Source of the DNA: Curtobacterium pusillum
GTDB lineage: Bacteria > Actinomycetota > Actinomycetes > Actinomycetales > Microbacteriaceae
Assembly (NCBI GenBank): GCA_002025645.1
Contig: CP018783.1
Span: forward strand, 930,001 to 994,000
Length of the DNA stretch: 64,000 bases
Direction of reading: 5' to 3'
Numbering within the stretch: the stretch's first letter is position 1; the number at the start of each line of letters is the position of its first letter. Below are positions 1-8,399 of the stretch, piece by piece. Under the pieces are notes generated by a model. The model made no database searches, had not been told where the DNA came from, and worked only from the letters and a program-made list of their open reading frames with translations. The translations under genes and the position numbers were made by a program.

Positions 1-700
1 TCGTCTTCCCGAGGCGCTGCTGCAGGTCGACGAGCTGTTCCTGCATCTCGCGGCGGATGAGCGGGTCGAGGGCGCTGAACGCCTCGTCCATGAGCAGGAC
101 GTCGGTCTCGGCGGCGAGGGCGCGGGCGATGCCGACGCGCTGCTGCATGCCGCCGGAGAGCTCGTCGGGCTTGGCGTCCGCCCAGACGTCGAGGCCGACC
201 AGGCCGATGACCTCGCGGGCCTTGGCGAGCCGGGTGGCCTTGTCGACGCCGTTCACCTCGAGGCCGAACGCGACGTTCTCGAGCACCGTGCGGTGCGGCA
301 GCAGCGCGAAGTGCTGGAAGACCATCGACACGCTCGTGCGACGGATCTCGCGGATCTCCTTCGGCGTGGCCTTCGTCACGGTGCGGCCGCCGATCTCCAC
401 CGTGCCGGCGGTCGGCTCGAGCAGACCGTTCAGCATCCGGATGAGGGTCGACTTGCCGGAGCCGGAGAGCCCCATGACGACGAAGATCTCGCCGGGGCGC
501 ACGTCGAACGACGCGTCGATGACGGCTGCGGAACCGAGGTCACGGACCTCGTCACGCGTCGCGCCGGCGGCCAGACGGCGGACCGCTTCGCCGGGACGTC
601 GGCCGAACACCTTGTAGGCGCCGCGTACGCTCAGCGCTGGATCGGCGGTGGGGTCGTCCGGCGTGGTGGCACGCCGGTCCTGGGGTGGTGCGATGGTCAA
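1..700 (-). CDS. proV: Glycine betaine/proline ABC transporter ATP-binding protein (N-terminal part)
   Basis: ATPase subunit of an osmoprotectant (glycine betaine/proline/choline) importer, cytoplasmic side of the membrane. The 233 residues inside the window hold, in order, the family lead-in ([23 protein letters not shown], split here as [11 protein letters not shown] then Walker [10 protein letters not shown]), the Q-loop region [13 protein letters not shown], the signature [14 protein letters not shown] and Walker [15 protein letters not shown]. The extended N-terminal region and the [11 protein letters not shown] segment are typical of ProV/OpuAA. I place the start at TTG 700 because GAGGAG lies 6 nt upstream and no ATG is nearby; GTG 610 would cut into the conserved N-terminus. 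The C-terminal half, including any CBS domains, lies beyond the left edge. It is divergent from ansP across a 422-bp gap. Confidence 0.88.
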   Translation of the reverse strand, partial: MTIAPPQDRRATTPDDPTADPALSVRGAYKVFGRRPGEAVRRLAAGATRDEVRDLGSAAVIDASFDVRPGEIFVVMGLSGSGKSTLIRMLNGLLEPTAGTVEIGGRTVTKATPKEIREIRRTSVSMVFQHFALLPHRTVLENVAFGLEVNGVDKATRLAKAREVIGLVGLDVWADAKPDELSGGMQQRVGIARALAAETDVLLMDEAFSALDPLIRREMQEQLVDLQQRLGKT

Positions 701-1122
701 CGGTGCTCCTCGCGGGACCGCGGCGCACGGGCGCACGGCGGTACCGGTGTGGTTGCGGACGGGTCGTCCGGCACCCTGTTCGGCGGCACCGCATCGAGCC
801 CGCGCAACGGCGCAGGGCGAGCGATCACGCACGCGGGGGTCGTACTCGGGACGACCCCGGTCCGGCCGACCGTACGGCCAGCGCTGTGCTGCTGCGCTGG
901 ACGCGTCCTGATCGTCGGTGTCCCCTGAAGGGACGTTCAAGGGTATCGGCGGTTGTCCCCCATCGCGAATCCGCGTCCGCCGGAATCCCGGCACCGCTGT
1001 ACCCCGACCACGGCGTGTCGCCCGTTCCCATGGGGATCGCGATCGTAACCGTCCCGTTACAGTTCAGGCATCTCGCATGTTTGTGTGCCGCCCCGGTTCC
1101 ACGCACCTGTAGCGTGTCGCGC
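701..1122. other. Divergent intergenic region, proV/ansP
   Basis: A 422-bp gap between two divergent transporter genes. It should hold both promoters. I see short dyads (for example around 866-882 and 925-945) but no operator I can assign and no convincing coding frame; reading frames here continue into antisense noise. Confidence 0.5.
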
Positions 1123-2658
1123 ATGACAGCGCAGAACGACACCGGGGTGGACCGCGCGCCCGCGAACGACTTCTCGCACGAGCAGGAGGGCTACCAGCAC
1201 GGTCTGAAGCCCCGGCAACTGCAGATGATCGCCATCGGCGGCGCGATCGGCACCGGCCTCTTCCTCGGCGCCGGCGGCCGACTGCACACCGCAGGCCCGG
1301 CCCTCGCGGTCGTCTACCTGATCGCGGGCATCTTCGCGTTCTTCATCCTGCGTGCGCTCGGCGAGCTCGTGCTGCACCGCCCGTCCTCCGGGTCGTTCAT
1401 CTCCTACGCCCGCGAGTTCTACGGCGAGAAGTTCGCGTACGCCGCGGGCTGGATGTACTTCCTGAACTGGGCGATGACCTCGATCGTGGACACCACGGCC
1501 GTCGCGGTCTACCTGAAGTACTGGTCCGCGTTCACCGCCGCTCCCCAGTGGCTCCTCGCGCTGATCGCCCTCGTCGTCGTCCTCGCCGCCAACATGGTCG
1601 CGGTCAAGGTCTTCGGCGAGCTCGAGTTCTGGTTCGCCCTCATCAAGGTCGCCGCGCTCGTCGCCTTCCTCGTGATCGCGCTCATCTGGCTGATCTGGGC
1701 CTTCCCGGTCGAGGCCGGCGGCGAGACCGTCCGCACCGGCTTCAGCCTCTGGGCCGACAACGGCGGCCTGCTGCCGAACGGGCTGCTCCCCGCCGTCCTC
1801 GTGGTGCAGGGCGTCGTGTTCGCGTACGCGGCCATCGAGCTCGTCGGCACCGCCTCCGGCGAGACGCAGGACACCGAGAAGGTCATCCCCCGCGCCATCA
1901 ACTCGGTCATCCTCCGCATCGCGGTGTTCTACGTCGGCTCGGTCGTCCTGCTGTCGATCCTCCTGCCGTACACCGCCTACAAGGAGGGCGAGAGCCCCTT
2001 CGTCACGTTCTTCTCGTCGATCGGCAACCCGCAGGTCGGGGCGATCGTCGGCTCGATCATGAACTTCGTCGTGCTCACCGCCGCGCTGTCGTCGCTCAAC
2101 GCCGGGCTGTACTCGACCGGCCGTGCGCTGCACTCGATGGGCATGAACGGCTCGGCGCCGAAGTGGACCACGAAGATGTCGAAGGGCGGCGTGCCGTACG
2201 CCGGCATCCTGCTGACCGCGGCGTTCACCGTCGCGGGCGTCGTGCTCAACTACTTCATCCCGAGCCAGGCGTTCGAGATCGCGCTGAACATCGCCAGCCT
2301 CGGCATCATCACGGCGTGGGGCACGATCATCCTCTGCCAGATGAAGCTCCGTTCGTGGGCGAAGCAGGGGCTCGCGAAGGAGCCCTCGTTCAAGCTGCCC
2401 GGTGCCCCGGTGACCTCGTGGCTGACGCTCGCGTTCCTCGTGTCGGTGATCGTCCTGATGGCGATCGACTACCCCGTCGGCACCTACACGATCGCGTCCC
2501 TCGTCATCGTGATCCCGCTGCTCATCGTCGGTTGGTTCCTGCAGCGTGACCGGATCCTCCGCATCGCCTCCCTGCGCGAGGGCGTCACCGGTCCGTTCCC
2601 CGTGACCGGCCGTGACCCCGCGAACCAGGTGCGCCGCCGCGACGAGGACGGCAACTGA
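1123..2658 (+). CDS. ansP: L-asparagine permease-type amino acid transporter (APC family)
   Basis: A 511-residue cytoplasmic-membrane amino acid:proton symporter of the APC/AAT family. The N-terminal signature [20 protein letters not shown] opens TM1, followed by [14 protein letters not shown] and [16 protein letters not shown]; the last two are diagnostic of AnsP-type asparagine permeases rather than generic GABA or aromatic permeases. About 12 hydrophobic segments follow, with the conserved [14 protein letters not shown] motif near the middle. The start at ATG 1123 gives the usual short hydrophilic N-terminus; no clear ribosome site is visible and GTG 1114 is possible. It sits alone, divergent from proV. 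Substrate assignment comes from motif resemblance and could be broader. Confidence 0.85.
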   Translation: MTAQNDTGVDRAPANDFSHEQEGYQHGLKPRQLQMIAIGGAIGTGLFLGAGGRLHTAGPALAVVYLIAGIFAFFILRALGELVLHRPSSGSFISYAREFYGEKFAYAAGWMYFLNWAMTSIVDTTAVAVYLKYWSAFTAAPQWLLALIALVVVLAANMVAVKVFGELEFWFALIKVAALVAFLVIALIWLIWAFPVEAGGETVRTGFSLWADNGGLLPNGLLPAVLVVQGVVFAYAAIELVGTASGETQDTEKVIPRAINSVILRIAVFYVGSVVLLSILLPYTAYKEGESPFVTFFSSIGNPQVGAIVGSIMNFVVLTAALSSLNAGLYSTGRALHSMGMNGSAPKWTTKMSKGGVPYAGILLTAAFTVAGVVLNYFIPSQAFEIALNIASLGIITAWGTIILCQMKLRSWAKQGLAKEPSFKLPGAPVTSWLTLAFLVSVIVLMAIDYPVGTYTIASLVIVIPLLIVGWFLQRDRILRIASLREGVTGPFPVTGRDPANQVRRRDEDGN

Positions 2659-2727
2659 CCGTCTCCCTCCTGTCCGGATAGCGACGACGCGGCTCGGCGC
2701 CGCACGCACGGGTCCGGCACCCCTCGG

Positions 2728-2733
2728 TACGAT
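2728..2733 (+). promoter_or_regulatory. Leaderless-type -10 box (TACGAT)
   Basis: TACGAT ends 6 nt before the GTG at 2740, so the transcript probably begins at the start codon. No ribosome binding site is visible. Confidence 0.5.
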
Positions 2734-2739
2734 CGGCGG

Positions 2740-3060
2740 GTGCCGGACCCTTCTGCATCCCCCGCGACCTCATCGCCCGTGCTCGACCTCCAGTTGACCT
2801 GGCGCGGCACGTTCGGCCGCGTCCGGGTGTTCGACGACCACGTGTCGGCGGAGACCAGCTTCGAGCGCGACGGACTCACCCAGGTGCCGATGGACACGGT
2901 GCACGGATGGCGGATCGAACCGTGCGACTTCGACGCGGTGTGCGTCGAGTTCGTCACGGCCGATGAAACCTACCGGGTGCTGCTCGACACGTCGGACGAG
3001 AAGGTCGCCGGGCTCGCGCTCCGCCGGGTCTTCGGGGCACCGCTGCCGTCCGAGTCCTGA
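2740..3060 (+). CDS. Small hypothetical protein
   Basis: A 106-residue soluble protein I do not recognise. A Ser/Pro-rich start leads into what looks like a single beta-rich domain (segments LDLQLTWRGTFGRVRVF, ETSFERDG, YRVLLDTSDEKVAGLALRRV), reminiscent of small PH-like or DUF4429-like folds, but no catalytic motif is visible. The start is GTG 2740, chosen because a TACGAT box lies 6 nt upstream as in other leaderless genes in this window. It lies 81 bp after ansP and ends 22 bp before the convergent aldo/keto reductase. Codon usage matches its neighbours, so it is probably a real gene of unknown role. Confidence 0.6.
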   Translation: MPDPSASPATSSPVLDLQLTWRGTFGRVRVFDDHVSAETSFERDGLTQVPMDTVHGWRIEPCDFDAVCVEFVTADETYRVLLDTSDEKVAGLALRRVFGAPLPSES

Positions 3061-3082
3061 CCGGACCGTTCTCCCGAGCCGC

Positions 3083-4009
3083 TCACGGCCAGGTGCGCCC
3101 CACCTGCCCGTCGGCGATCCGCTGCGCCCACACCGCATCGAGTGCGGTCGTCTGCGCCTCGGTGAGCACGACGCCCCCGACCGCGACGTTCTCGGCGAGG
3201 TGGTCGATGCTCGAGGTGCCGGGGATCAGCAGGACGTCCGGTGCGTGCCCGAGCAACCAGGCGAGCCCGAGCTGCGCGGGCGTGACGCCGAGCTCCGTCG
3301 CGATGCGCAGGACCTCGGGCTCCTCGGCCACCTTGGGCAGCCCGGGGAACGCGCCACCGAGCGGGAAGTACGGTACCCACGCGATGCCGTTCCGCACGCA
3401 CACGTCGACGAGCGCCTCGTGCTCACGGGCGACGAGCGAGAAGGCGTTCTGCACGCACACGATCCCGGCCGCGAGCCCGCGTTCGAGGACCTCGCCGGAC
3501 ACCGCGCTCAGCCCGATGCCGCCGATGAGGCCTTCCTCCCGCATGGCGGTCATCTCCGCGAGCTGGTCGTCGAGGTCGACCAGCTGGTCCCCCTCCGCGA
3601 TGAGCCCGGGACCGATGTCGGCCCGGCGGAGGTTCACCACGTCGATGCGGTCGCGCCCGAGGCTGCGCCGGTTCGCGTGCACCTGCTCGCGGAGTTGCTC
3701 CGGACGCTGTGCCAGGGCGAGCGGCACCGGCGCGTCCACCCGGACCGCGCCGACCTTGCTCACCACGACGACCTCGTCCGAGTCGCCGAACGCCCGACGG
3801 ATCACGTCGTTGGCGACCCCGTCCCCGTAGAACTCGGCGGTGTCGACGTGGTCGACCCCGAGGTCCCGCGCGCGGTGCAGCAGCGCGACACCACGGTCAC
3901 GGTCGGCGTCGAAGCGCTCGAGGGCCATCGCGCCGTACCCGATGCGTGCGACGGTCCGTCCGCCGAGGTCGTACGCGCCGCCCGGGCGCTCGTTCTCGTT
4001 GTCGTGCAT
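3083..4009 (-). CDS. Aldo/keto reductase, pyridoxine 4-dehydrogenase-like
   Basis: A 308-residue NADPH-dependent (beta/alpha)8 oxidoreductase. Catalytic Asp and Tyr are seen in HVDTAEFYG (near residues 47-53) and the catalytic Lys in VVVVSKVG (near 84). The usual active-site His is replaced: the strand reads IDVVNLRRADIG, as in the PdxI/YdbC group, which reduces pyridoxal. The C-terminal cofactor-binding segment LLIPGTSSIDHLAENV is normal. Start ATG 4009 has GGAG 5 nt upstream. It is divergent from a TetR gene, and two near-identical palindromes lie in the shared 72-bp gap, so it is very likely the target of that regulator. The physiological substrate is unknown; the PdxI link is inferred from the Arg substitution only. 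Confidence 0.82.
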   Translation of the reverse strand: MHDNENERPGGAYDLGGRTVARIGYGAMALERFDADRDRGVALLHRARDLGVDHVDTAEFYGDGVANDVIRRAFGDSDEVVVVSKVGAVRVDAPVPLALAQRPEQLREQVHANRRSLGRDRIDVVNLRRADIGPGLIAEGDQLVDLDDQLAEMTAMREEGLIGGIGLSAVSGEVLERGLAAGIVCVQNAFSLVAREHEALVDVCVRNGIAWVPYFPLGGAFPGLPKVAEEPEVLRIATELGVTPAQLGLAWLLGHAPDVLLIPGTSSIDHLAENVAVGGVVLTEAQTTALDAVWAQRIADGQVGRTWP

Positions 4010-4031
4010 GAGGTCTCCGGTAGTCTCAACT

Positions 4032-4053
4032 GAAGCGGAGGAACCTCCGCTTC
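4032..4053. promoter_or_regulatory. TetR operator 1 (distal to tetR, proximal to aldo/keto reductase)
   Basis: A 22-bp palindrome with 10-bp arms, GAAGCGGAGG and CCTCCGCTTC, around AA. It shares the CGGAGG-NN-CCTCCG core with the second site and lies 23 bp upstream of the aldo/keto reductase start. Confidence 0.75.
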
Positions 4054-4065
4054 GCCGATCATAAC

Positions 4066-4079
4066 CGGAGGTACCTCCG
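4066..4079. promoter_or_regulatory. TetR operator 2, overlapping the tetR ribosome site
   Basis: CGGAGGTACCTCCG, a perfect 14-bp palindrome whose centre is 30 bp (about three helical turns) from that of operator 1. Its left arm also supplies the GGAGG in front of the TetR start, suggesting autorepression. Confidence 0.72.
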
Positions 4080-4081
4080 CT

Positions 4082-4678
4082 TTGTCCAGTGAACCGCCAT
4101 CCGTGCGCCGACGACCCCGTGCCGACGCCGCCCGCAACCGGGAGCGACTCGTCGAGTCCGCACGAGCGGCGTTCACCAGCGACGGGGAGGACACCTCGCT
4201 CGAGGGCATCGCCCGCGCGGCCGGGGTCGGCATCGGCACGCTCTACCGGGCGTTCCCCACGCGCGAGGACCTCATCGCGGCCGTGTACCGCGCTGAACTC
4301 GACGCAGCACTCGACACCGTCGACGACCTGCTCCGGTCCGCGTCCACCGGCGCCGGGGCGCTGCGGGCCTTCTGCGGTCGGTACGCCGAGTTCGTCGCCA
4401 CGAAGCGCGGCCTCGCCGAGACCGTCCGGGTCGGAGCGCTCCGGGGTGCCGCCGAGGCCGCCGGCACACGCGACCGCGTGAACGGCGCCGTGCAGCGATT
4501 CCTCGACACGGGGGCGGCGGACGGGTCGCTCCGCGACGACATGCTGGCGGACGACGTCACCGCGGCACTCATCGGGATCCTGCTGTCGACGCGGGACACC
4601 ACGGACACCGAGCAGACCGGTCGCCTGCTCGACATCCTGCTCGCGGGGCTCAGTCGGAGCCCGGCGAGAACTGCGTGA
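4082..4678 (+). CDS. TetR-family transcriptional repressor
   Basis: A 198-residue one-component repressor. Residues 10-60 form the TetR HTH domain, with RERLVESARAAF, SLEGIARAAGVGIGTLYRAF and PTREDLIAAVY as the three helices; the C-terminal helical part, ending in ILLSTRDTTDTEQTGRLLDILL, resembles the SbtR-like C-terminal domain. The start is TTG 4082 with GGAGG 10 nt upstream; GTG 4103 is the alternative. The operators in the divergent gap suggest it represses itself and the aldo/keto reductase until a small-molecule ligand binds. Its 3' end overlaps the convergent VOC gene by 29 bp. The ligand is unknown. Confidence 0.88.
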   Translation: MSSEPPSVRRRPRADAARNRERLVESARAAFTSDGEDTSLEGIARAAGVGIGTLYRAFPTREDLIAAVYRAELDAALDTVDDLLRSASTGAGALRAFCGRYAEFVATKRGLAETVRVGALRGAAEAAGTRDRVNGAVQRFLDTGAADGSLRDDMLADDVTAALIGILLSTRDTTDTEQTGRLLDILLAGLSRSPARTA

Positions 4679-5486
4679 CGCGGAAGGTCGCTCCCTGCGG
4701 GTCCCGCAGCTCCGCGGCTCGCGTCCAGAACCCCTCCCACGTGCCGAGCACCGTCCCGCCGAGGCGTTCCGTCAGCGTGGCGGCGTCGTCACGGTCCGCG
4801 ACGCTGAACGACACGTGCCAGTCGTCGGGACCGGATTCCGTGCGGGCCAGGGCACCGATCACGTCGGCGAACCCGTCGGGCGCACCGACCTGGCGTTCGC
4901 GGATGTCCGGGTCCGAGGTCGCGGCGAGGTGGTCGCCGTACCCGGGCAGTCGGACCATCGCGCTCGGACCCTCCTGCATGTCGGAGACCTGCCACCCGAA
5001 CAGCTGCTCGTAGAACGAGAACGCCTGCTCGGGCTCCGCCGAGCGCAGGTCGCTGAAGACCCAGCCGCCGGGGGCGTTGATGTGCTGCGAGCCGAGTCGT
5101 GCACGGGCCTGCCAGAGCCCGAATGCGGCCCCGCGGGGATCGACGCAGTCCACGCTGCGACCGGCCGCTCCCCCGGGGCCGGCGTCCTCGGGGGCAGCCG
5201 CCGATCCACCGAGCTCCGCGACCCGGGCGGCAACGGCGTCGGCGTCGTCCACCGCGATGTACGTCGTCCAGGTCGCCGGGTCCTCGCTCGACGCGATCGC
5301 ACCGACCTCGCGCCCGTCGATGCTCACGATCCGGTACGACCCCGGGACGCCGGGCGGCAGGCGCTCCTCGAAGTCCCAGCCGAACAACCCGCCGTAGAAC
5401 GCCTGTGCAGCGTCGGGGTCTGGCTGGCGGGCGTCGATCCAGCTCGGGACGCCCTGGGGGTAGGTGCGCGGGGTCTGGTCGGTCAT
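4650..5486 (-). CDS. VOC-family (glyoxalase-like) two-domain protein
   Basis: A 278-residue protein made of two vicinal-oxygen-chelate modules of about 125 residues. Module 1 runs from VPSWIDARQPDPDAAQAFYG to AAFGLWQ; module 2 from GWVFSDLRSAEPEQAFSFYE to DPQGATFRV. Each has the beta-alpha-beta-beta-beta pattern and the FY-LFGW helix. The metal-ligand His/Glu pattern is only partly conserved, so the enzyme activity is uncertain; relatives are annotated as hydroxylases or binding proteins. Start ATG 5486 is preceded by GGGAG 5 nt upstream. It overlaps tetR by 29 bp tail to tail and is 72 bp upstream of the PepSY lipoprotein stop, likely not part of that operon. Confidence 0.8.
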   Translation of the reverse strand: MTDQTPRTYPQGVPSWIDARQPDPDAAQAFYGGLFGWDFEERLPPGVPGSYRIVSIDGREVGAIASSEDPATWTTYIAVDDADAVAARVAELGGSAAAPEDAGPGGAAGRSVDCVDPRGAAFGLWQARARLGSQHINAPGGWVFSDLRSAEPEQAFSFYEQLFGWQVSDMQEGPSAMVRLPGYGDHLAATSDPDIRERQVGAPDGFADVIGALARTESGPDDWHVSFSVADRDDAATLTERLGGTVLGTWEGFWTRAAELRDPQGATFRVTQFSPGSD

Positions 5487-5558
5487 CGTCGCTCCCGGGT
5501 CCGCCGGCGCTCGGCCGGATGCCCCCGGTCTACCGCGGACCACCGACGCACGCACGCG

Positions 5559-6182
5559 TCAGTCGTCGGTGTCGACCCGGTCCGTGACGACGTCACCGGA
5601 GCCGGCGTCGATCCGGACGCTGTGCTTCGTGCCGGACGGGTCGCGGACGTCGCCCTCCCAGACGACCTTTCCGAGGTGGTCGTCGAGTCCGAGCTCGGTG
5701 ATGGTGCCGGCGTGCAGGTCCTCGAGCTTGCCCGCAGCGGCACTGACGTCCAGGTCGGCCGCCGCGACGAACCGGTCGTTCTCGGCGCGGTCGTCGGCAT
5801 CAGAGGTCTCGGCGCGCGGCGAGCCCGACACCGAGGTGCCGTCGGCGTTCGTGTGGACCTCGTGCTCGGTGCCGTCGTCGGTGACGACCAGGACCTCGTA
5901 CGCCGAGCCGTTCTGCTCCTGCTCGACGGAGATCACGACACCGGACCCGACGGCCTTCCGGGCGGTCTCGACGGCGGCGCGCAGGGCGTCGTTCGATGCG
6001 GCTGCTGCGGTGGCGGTCCCACCGGAAGCGTTCGACGAGGACGCAGCGGACGACGACGAGTCCGAGGAGCCGGACTGCGCGGTCGAGCACCCGGCGAGGG
6101 CGAGCGCGGCGACGAGCGGAAGGGCGGTGAACCCGGCGATGCGACGGGCGGAGCGGACGGAGGGGGTGCGGGGAGTGTTCAT
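5559..6182 (-). CDS. PepSY-domain lipoprotein
   Basis: A 207-residue surface lipoprotein. A basic N-terminus (RSARR) leads into a hydrophobic helix and lipobox LALAGC (Cys near residue 32), then a Ser/Ala/Gly-rich linker. Two PepSY-like modules follow: residues about 65-125 (LRAAVETARKAVGSGVVISVE to EHEVHTNADG) and 135-205, ending in KHSVRIDAGSGDVV. PepSY domains often inhibit proteases or modulate sensors. It lies 48 bp downstream of the histidine kinase, and the gap carries the same direct-repeat box found before the response regulator gene, so it is probably an output of that system and may feed back on the kinase. The feedback role is inference. Confidence 0.82.
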   Translation of the reverse strand: MNTPRTPSVRSARRIAGFTALPLVAALALAGCSTAQSGSSDSSSSAASSSNASGGTATAAAASNDALRAAVETARKAVGSGVVISVEQEQNGSAYEVLVVTDDGTEHEVHTNADGTSVSGSPRAETSDADDRAENDRFVAAADLDVSAAAGKLEDLHAGTITELGLDDHLGKVVWEGDVRDPSGTKHSVRIDAGSGDVVTDRVDTDD

Positions 6183-6205
6183 GCGACCAGCGTGCCGACC
6201 GGGTG

Positions 6206-6223
6206 CTGAAGCAGACCTGAAGC
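6206..6223. promoter_or_regulatory. Response-regulator box upstream of the PepSY lipoprotein
   Basis: Direct repeat CTGAAGC-N4-CTGAAGC with an 11-bp period, in the 48-bp gap between the kinase stop and the lipoprotein start. The same arrangement occurs at 8255-8272. An 11-bp direct repeat is the usual target of OmpR/PhoB-type dimers. Confidence 0.72.
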
Positions 6224-6230
6224 GGCCTGT

Positions 6231-7562
6231 TCAGCCACCGAGCGCGATGCGCACGACGAACCGCGCACCGCCGAGCGGCGAGTCCGTCACGACCACGTCA
6301 CCGCCGTGCGCCCGGACCGCGTCGCGCACGATCGCGAGGCCGAGACCCGCGCCGCCGGCGTCCCGGCTCCGGGCCTCGTCGAGTCGCACGAACCGCTCGA
6401 ACACCCGGTCGCGCTCCCCCGCCGGGATCCCGGCGCCGTCGTCGTCCACCGTCAGGACCGCCCGTCCGCCGTCCTCGGCGAGCGCCACGGCCACCCGGGA
6501 GGACGCGTGCCGGAGGGCGTTGTCGACGAGGTTGCGGACCACCCCGGCGAGCACGCGCTCGTCGCCGAGGACACGGGCGGCGGCGATCCCGGAGCCGTCG
6601 ACGTGCACGCGGCCGGCAGCTCGTGCCCGGGCGACGGCGTCGAACGCCAGGTCGTCGAGGTCGACCGGCCGACCGTGGCCGATCCCGCCCTCGTCGAGGC
6701 GGGAGAGCTCGAGCAGCGCGCTGACGAGTTCCTGCAACCGGAGCGCCTCGGACCGGACGACCTCGGACAGCTCGGTGACGTCCGCGCGCTCGGGGTGCGC
6801 CGCGGCGACCTCGGCGTGCTGCCGGATCGTGGCGATCGGCGACCGCAGCTCGTGGGAGGCATCGGACACGAACCGGCGCTGCCCCTCGGCGGAGCGGTCG
6901 AGCCGGTCGAGCATGGCGTTCATCGTGTCGGCGAGCCGGGCGATCTCGTCCCCGGTGTCCGGCACGGCGATGCGGGCGTCGGGACGGGCGGCCCGGATCG
7001 TCTCGACCTCGTTCCGCATCCGCTCGACCGGGCGGAGCGAGCGACCGGTCACGACCCAGGTCACCAGGCCCATGAGGAGCACGAGCACGGGGACCCCGAC
7101 CGCGAGCAGCACCACGGCCGCGCCGACGGCGGCGTCGGTCTGTTCGAGCGAGACGCCGTAGACGAGGGTTGCTTCCCCGCCGCCCGGCAGGTCGACGTCG
7201 TCGGCGACGAGCAGCCACCGCTCGCCGTCGTGCGACCACCGGGACTCGTCGGCGGTGGGCAGCGCTGGCGGGTCGGCGTCGTCACCGTGGGCGAGCACCG
7301 AGCCGCCGTCACCGACGACCTGGACGACGACGTCCTCGTATCCGCTGACCGCGCCGGCGCCGTCGGCCTCGACCCGGGCGGACGCCTGCTCGAGTCCGGA
7401 CTCCGCCGCGGTGCGCACGCCGTCGAGGAGCACGAGTCGCAGGACCACCACGAACGCTGCGGCGCCGACGAGCAGTGCGGCGAGCACCACCACGACCGCG
7501 CCGAGCGTCGTGCGGGCCCGGACGGACCGGAGACGCCGCGTGGGCCGAGGAGCGTCAGCCAC
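6231..7562 (-). CDS. Two-component sensor histidine kinase
   Basis: A 443-residue membrane kinase. TM1 lies near residues 20-42 (TTLGAVVVVLAALLVGAAAFV), an extracytoplasmic sensor region of about 110 residues follows, then TM2 (VVLLAVGVPVLVLLMGLVTW), a HAMP linker, the HisKA phospho-acceptor VSDASHELRSPIATIR, and a HATPase_c domain with N-box NLVDNALRH, DDDGAGIP and GAGLGLAIV. The start is uncertain: GTG 7562 overlaps the response-regulator stop by 8 bp, while GTG 7589 would add nine residues. It is translated with the regulator upstream of it. The stimulus is unknown; the PepSY lipoprotein downstream suggests envelope sensing. Confidence 0.88.
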   Translation of the reverse strand: MADAPRPTRRLRSVRARTTLGAVVVVLAALLVGAAAFVVVLRLVLLDGVRTAAESGLEQASARVEADGAGAVSGYEDVVVQVVGDGGSVLAHGDDADPPALPTADESRWSHDGERWLLVADDVDLPGGGEATLVYGVSLEQTDAAVGAAVVLLAVGVPVLVLLMGLVTWVVTGRSLRPVERMRNEVETIRAARPDARIAVPDTGDEIARLADTMNAMLDRLDRSAEGQRRFVSDASHELRSPIATIRQHAEVAAAHPERADVTELSEVVRSEALRLQELVSALLELSRLDEGGIGHGRPVDLDDLAFDAVARARAAGRVHVDGSGIAAARVLGDERVLAGVVRNLVDNALRHASSRVAVALAEDGGRAVLTVDDDGAGIPAGERDRVFERFVRLDEARSRDAGGAGLGLAIVRDAVRAHGGDVVVTDSPLGGARFVVRIALGG

Positions 7563-8232
7563 CGTCGGCCGCCAACCGGTACCCGGCACCGCGCACGGTC
7601 TCGAGGGAGGCGCGCCCGAACGGTCGGTCGACCTTCCGCCGGAGGTGCCCGACGTACACCTCGACGATGTTCGGGTCGCCGTCGAAGTCGACGTCCCAGA
7701 CGTTCTCGATCACGGCGCGCTTCGAGCAGACCTCACCGGCACGGCGGGCGAGGAACTCGAGCACCGCGAACTCCCGGCTGGTGAGGTCGATCGGTGTTCC
7801 GCCGCGGGCCACCGTCCGGGCAGCAGGGTCGACGACGAGGTCGCCGACCGTGAGGACCGCCGGCCGCTCCCGGGCGCCGCGGCGGACCAGTGCGCGGAGG
7901 CGCGCGACGAGCACCGGGTGCGAGAACGGCTTGGTGACGTAGTCGTCGGCCCCGGCGTCGAGCGCCTCGACCTGGTCCCACTCGCCGTCCTTCGCCGTCA
8001 GCATGAGGACCGGTGTCCAGTCGCCGTCGGACCGCAGTTGCGCGCAGACCGCCCAGCCGCTGAGACCGGGCATCATGAGGTCGAGCACGATCGCGTCGTA
8101 CGTGAACTCGCGGGCGTGCCAGAGGCCGTCGACGCCGTCGTGGGCCACGTCGACCGCCCATCCCTCGGCTTCGAGGCCGCGGCGGACGCCGTCGGCGAGC
8201 CGCACCTCGTCGTCGACCACCAGCACGCGCAT
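7555..8232 (-). CDS. OmpR/PhoB-family response regulator
   Basis: A 225-residue cytoplasmic regulator. The receiver domain (residues 1-115) has the acidic pair D7-D8, phospho-acceptor D51 in AIVLDLMMPG, Thr in LMLTAKDGE and Lys in DDYVTKPF. The C-terminal winged helix (about 125-222) shows TSREFAVLEFLARRAGEVCSK and VYVGHLRRKVDRPF, ending GAGYRL. The ATG at 8232 lies 6 nt after CAGGAT, so it may be leaderless. A direct repeat 23-40 bp upstream matches one before the PepSY lipoprotein gene, which supports autoregulation. It heads a regulator-kinase-lipoprotein set read on the minus strand. Confidence 0.9.
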   Translation of the reverse strand: MRVLVVDDEVRLADGVRRGLEAEGWAVDVAHDGVDGLWHAREFTYDAIVLDLMMPGLSGWAVCAQLRSDGDWTPVLMLTAKDGEWDQVEALDAGADDYVTKPFSHPVLVARLRALVRRGARERPAVLTVGDLVVDPAARTVARGGTPIDLTSREFAVLEFLARRAGEVCSKRAVIENVWDVDFDGDPNIVEVYVGHLRRKVDRPFGRASLETVRGAGYRLAADGG

Positions 8233-8254
8233 CCCACGATCCTGCCGTGCCCCG

Positions 8255-8272
8255 CTGAAGCGGGCCTGAAGC
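8255..8272. promoter_or_regulatory. Response-regulator box upstream of its own gene
   Basis: CTGAAGC-N4-CTGAAGC with an 11-bp period. Fourteen of the 15 bases spanning the two half-sites plus flanking G/C agree with the copy at 6206-6223, and both lie just upstream of genes of the same system. Confidence 0.7.
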
Positions 8273-8348
8273 GCCCTGGACGCGACCAAGGGCCGGACTG
8301 GAGGCGCGGTGCGGGCCCGCCCCGACCTCCCTCGCAGGCTCGGTCGGC

Positions 8349-8390
8349 GCGGTCCGCGTGACGCTGGCGCGTCACCGCTGAGCGGACCGC
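8349..8390 (-). terminator. Compound hairpin after the TetR gene
   Basis: Outer arms GCGGTCCGC (8349-8357) and GCGGACCGC (8382-8390) enclose an inner stem GTGACGC/GCGTCAC with a TGGC loop. It follows the stop of the minus-strand TetR gene and precedes the response-regulator promoter. No U-tract is present, as is usual in this genome. Confidence 0.6.
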
Positions 8391-8399
8391 GCCAGGCCG

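Noticed and set aside
1057-2709. Long minus-strand open frame of 550 codons opposite ansP
   Set aside because: It is the antisense shadow of a clear permease gene; the translation is low-complexity Arg/Glu/Asp/His-rich, as GC bias produces.
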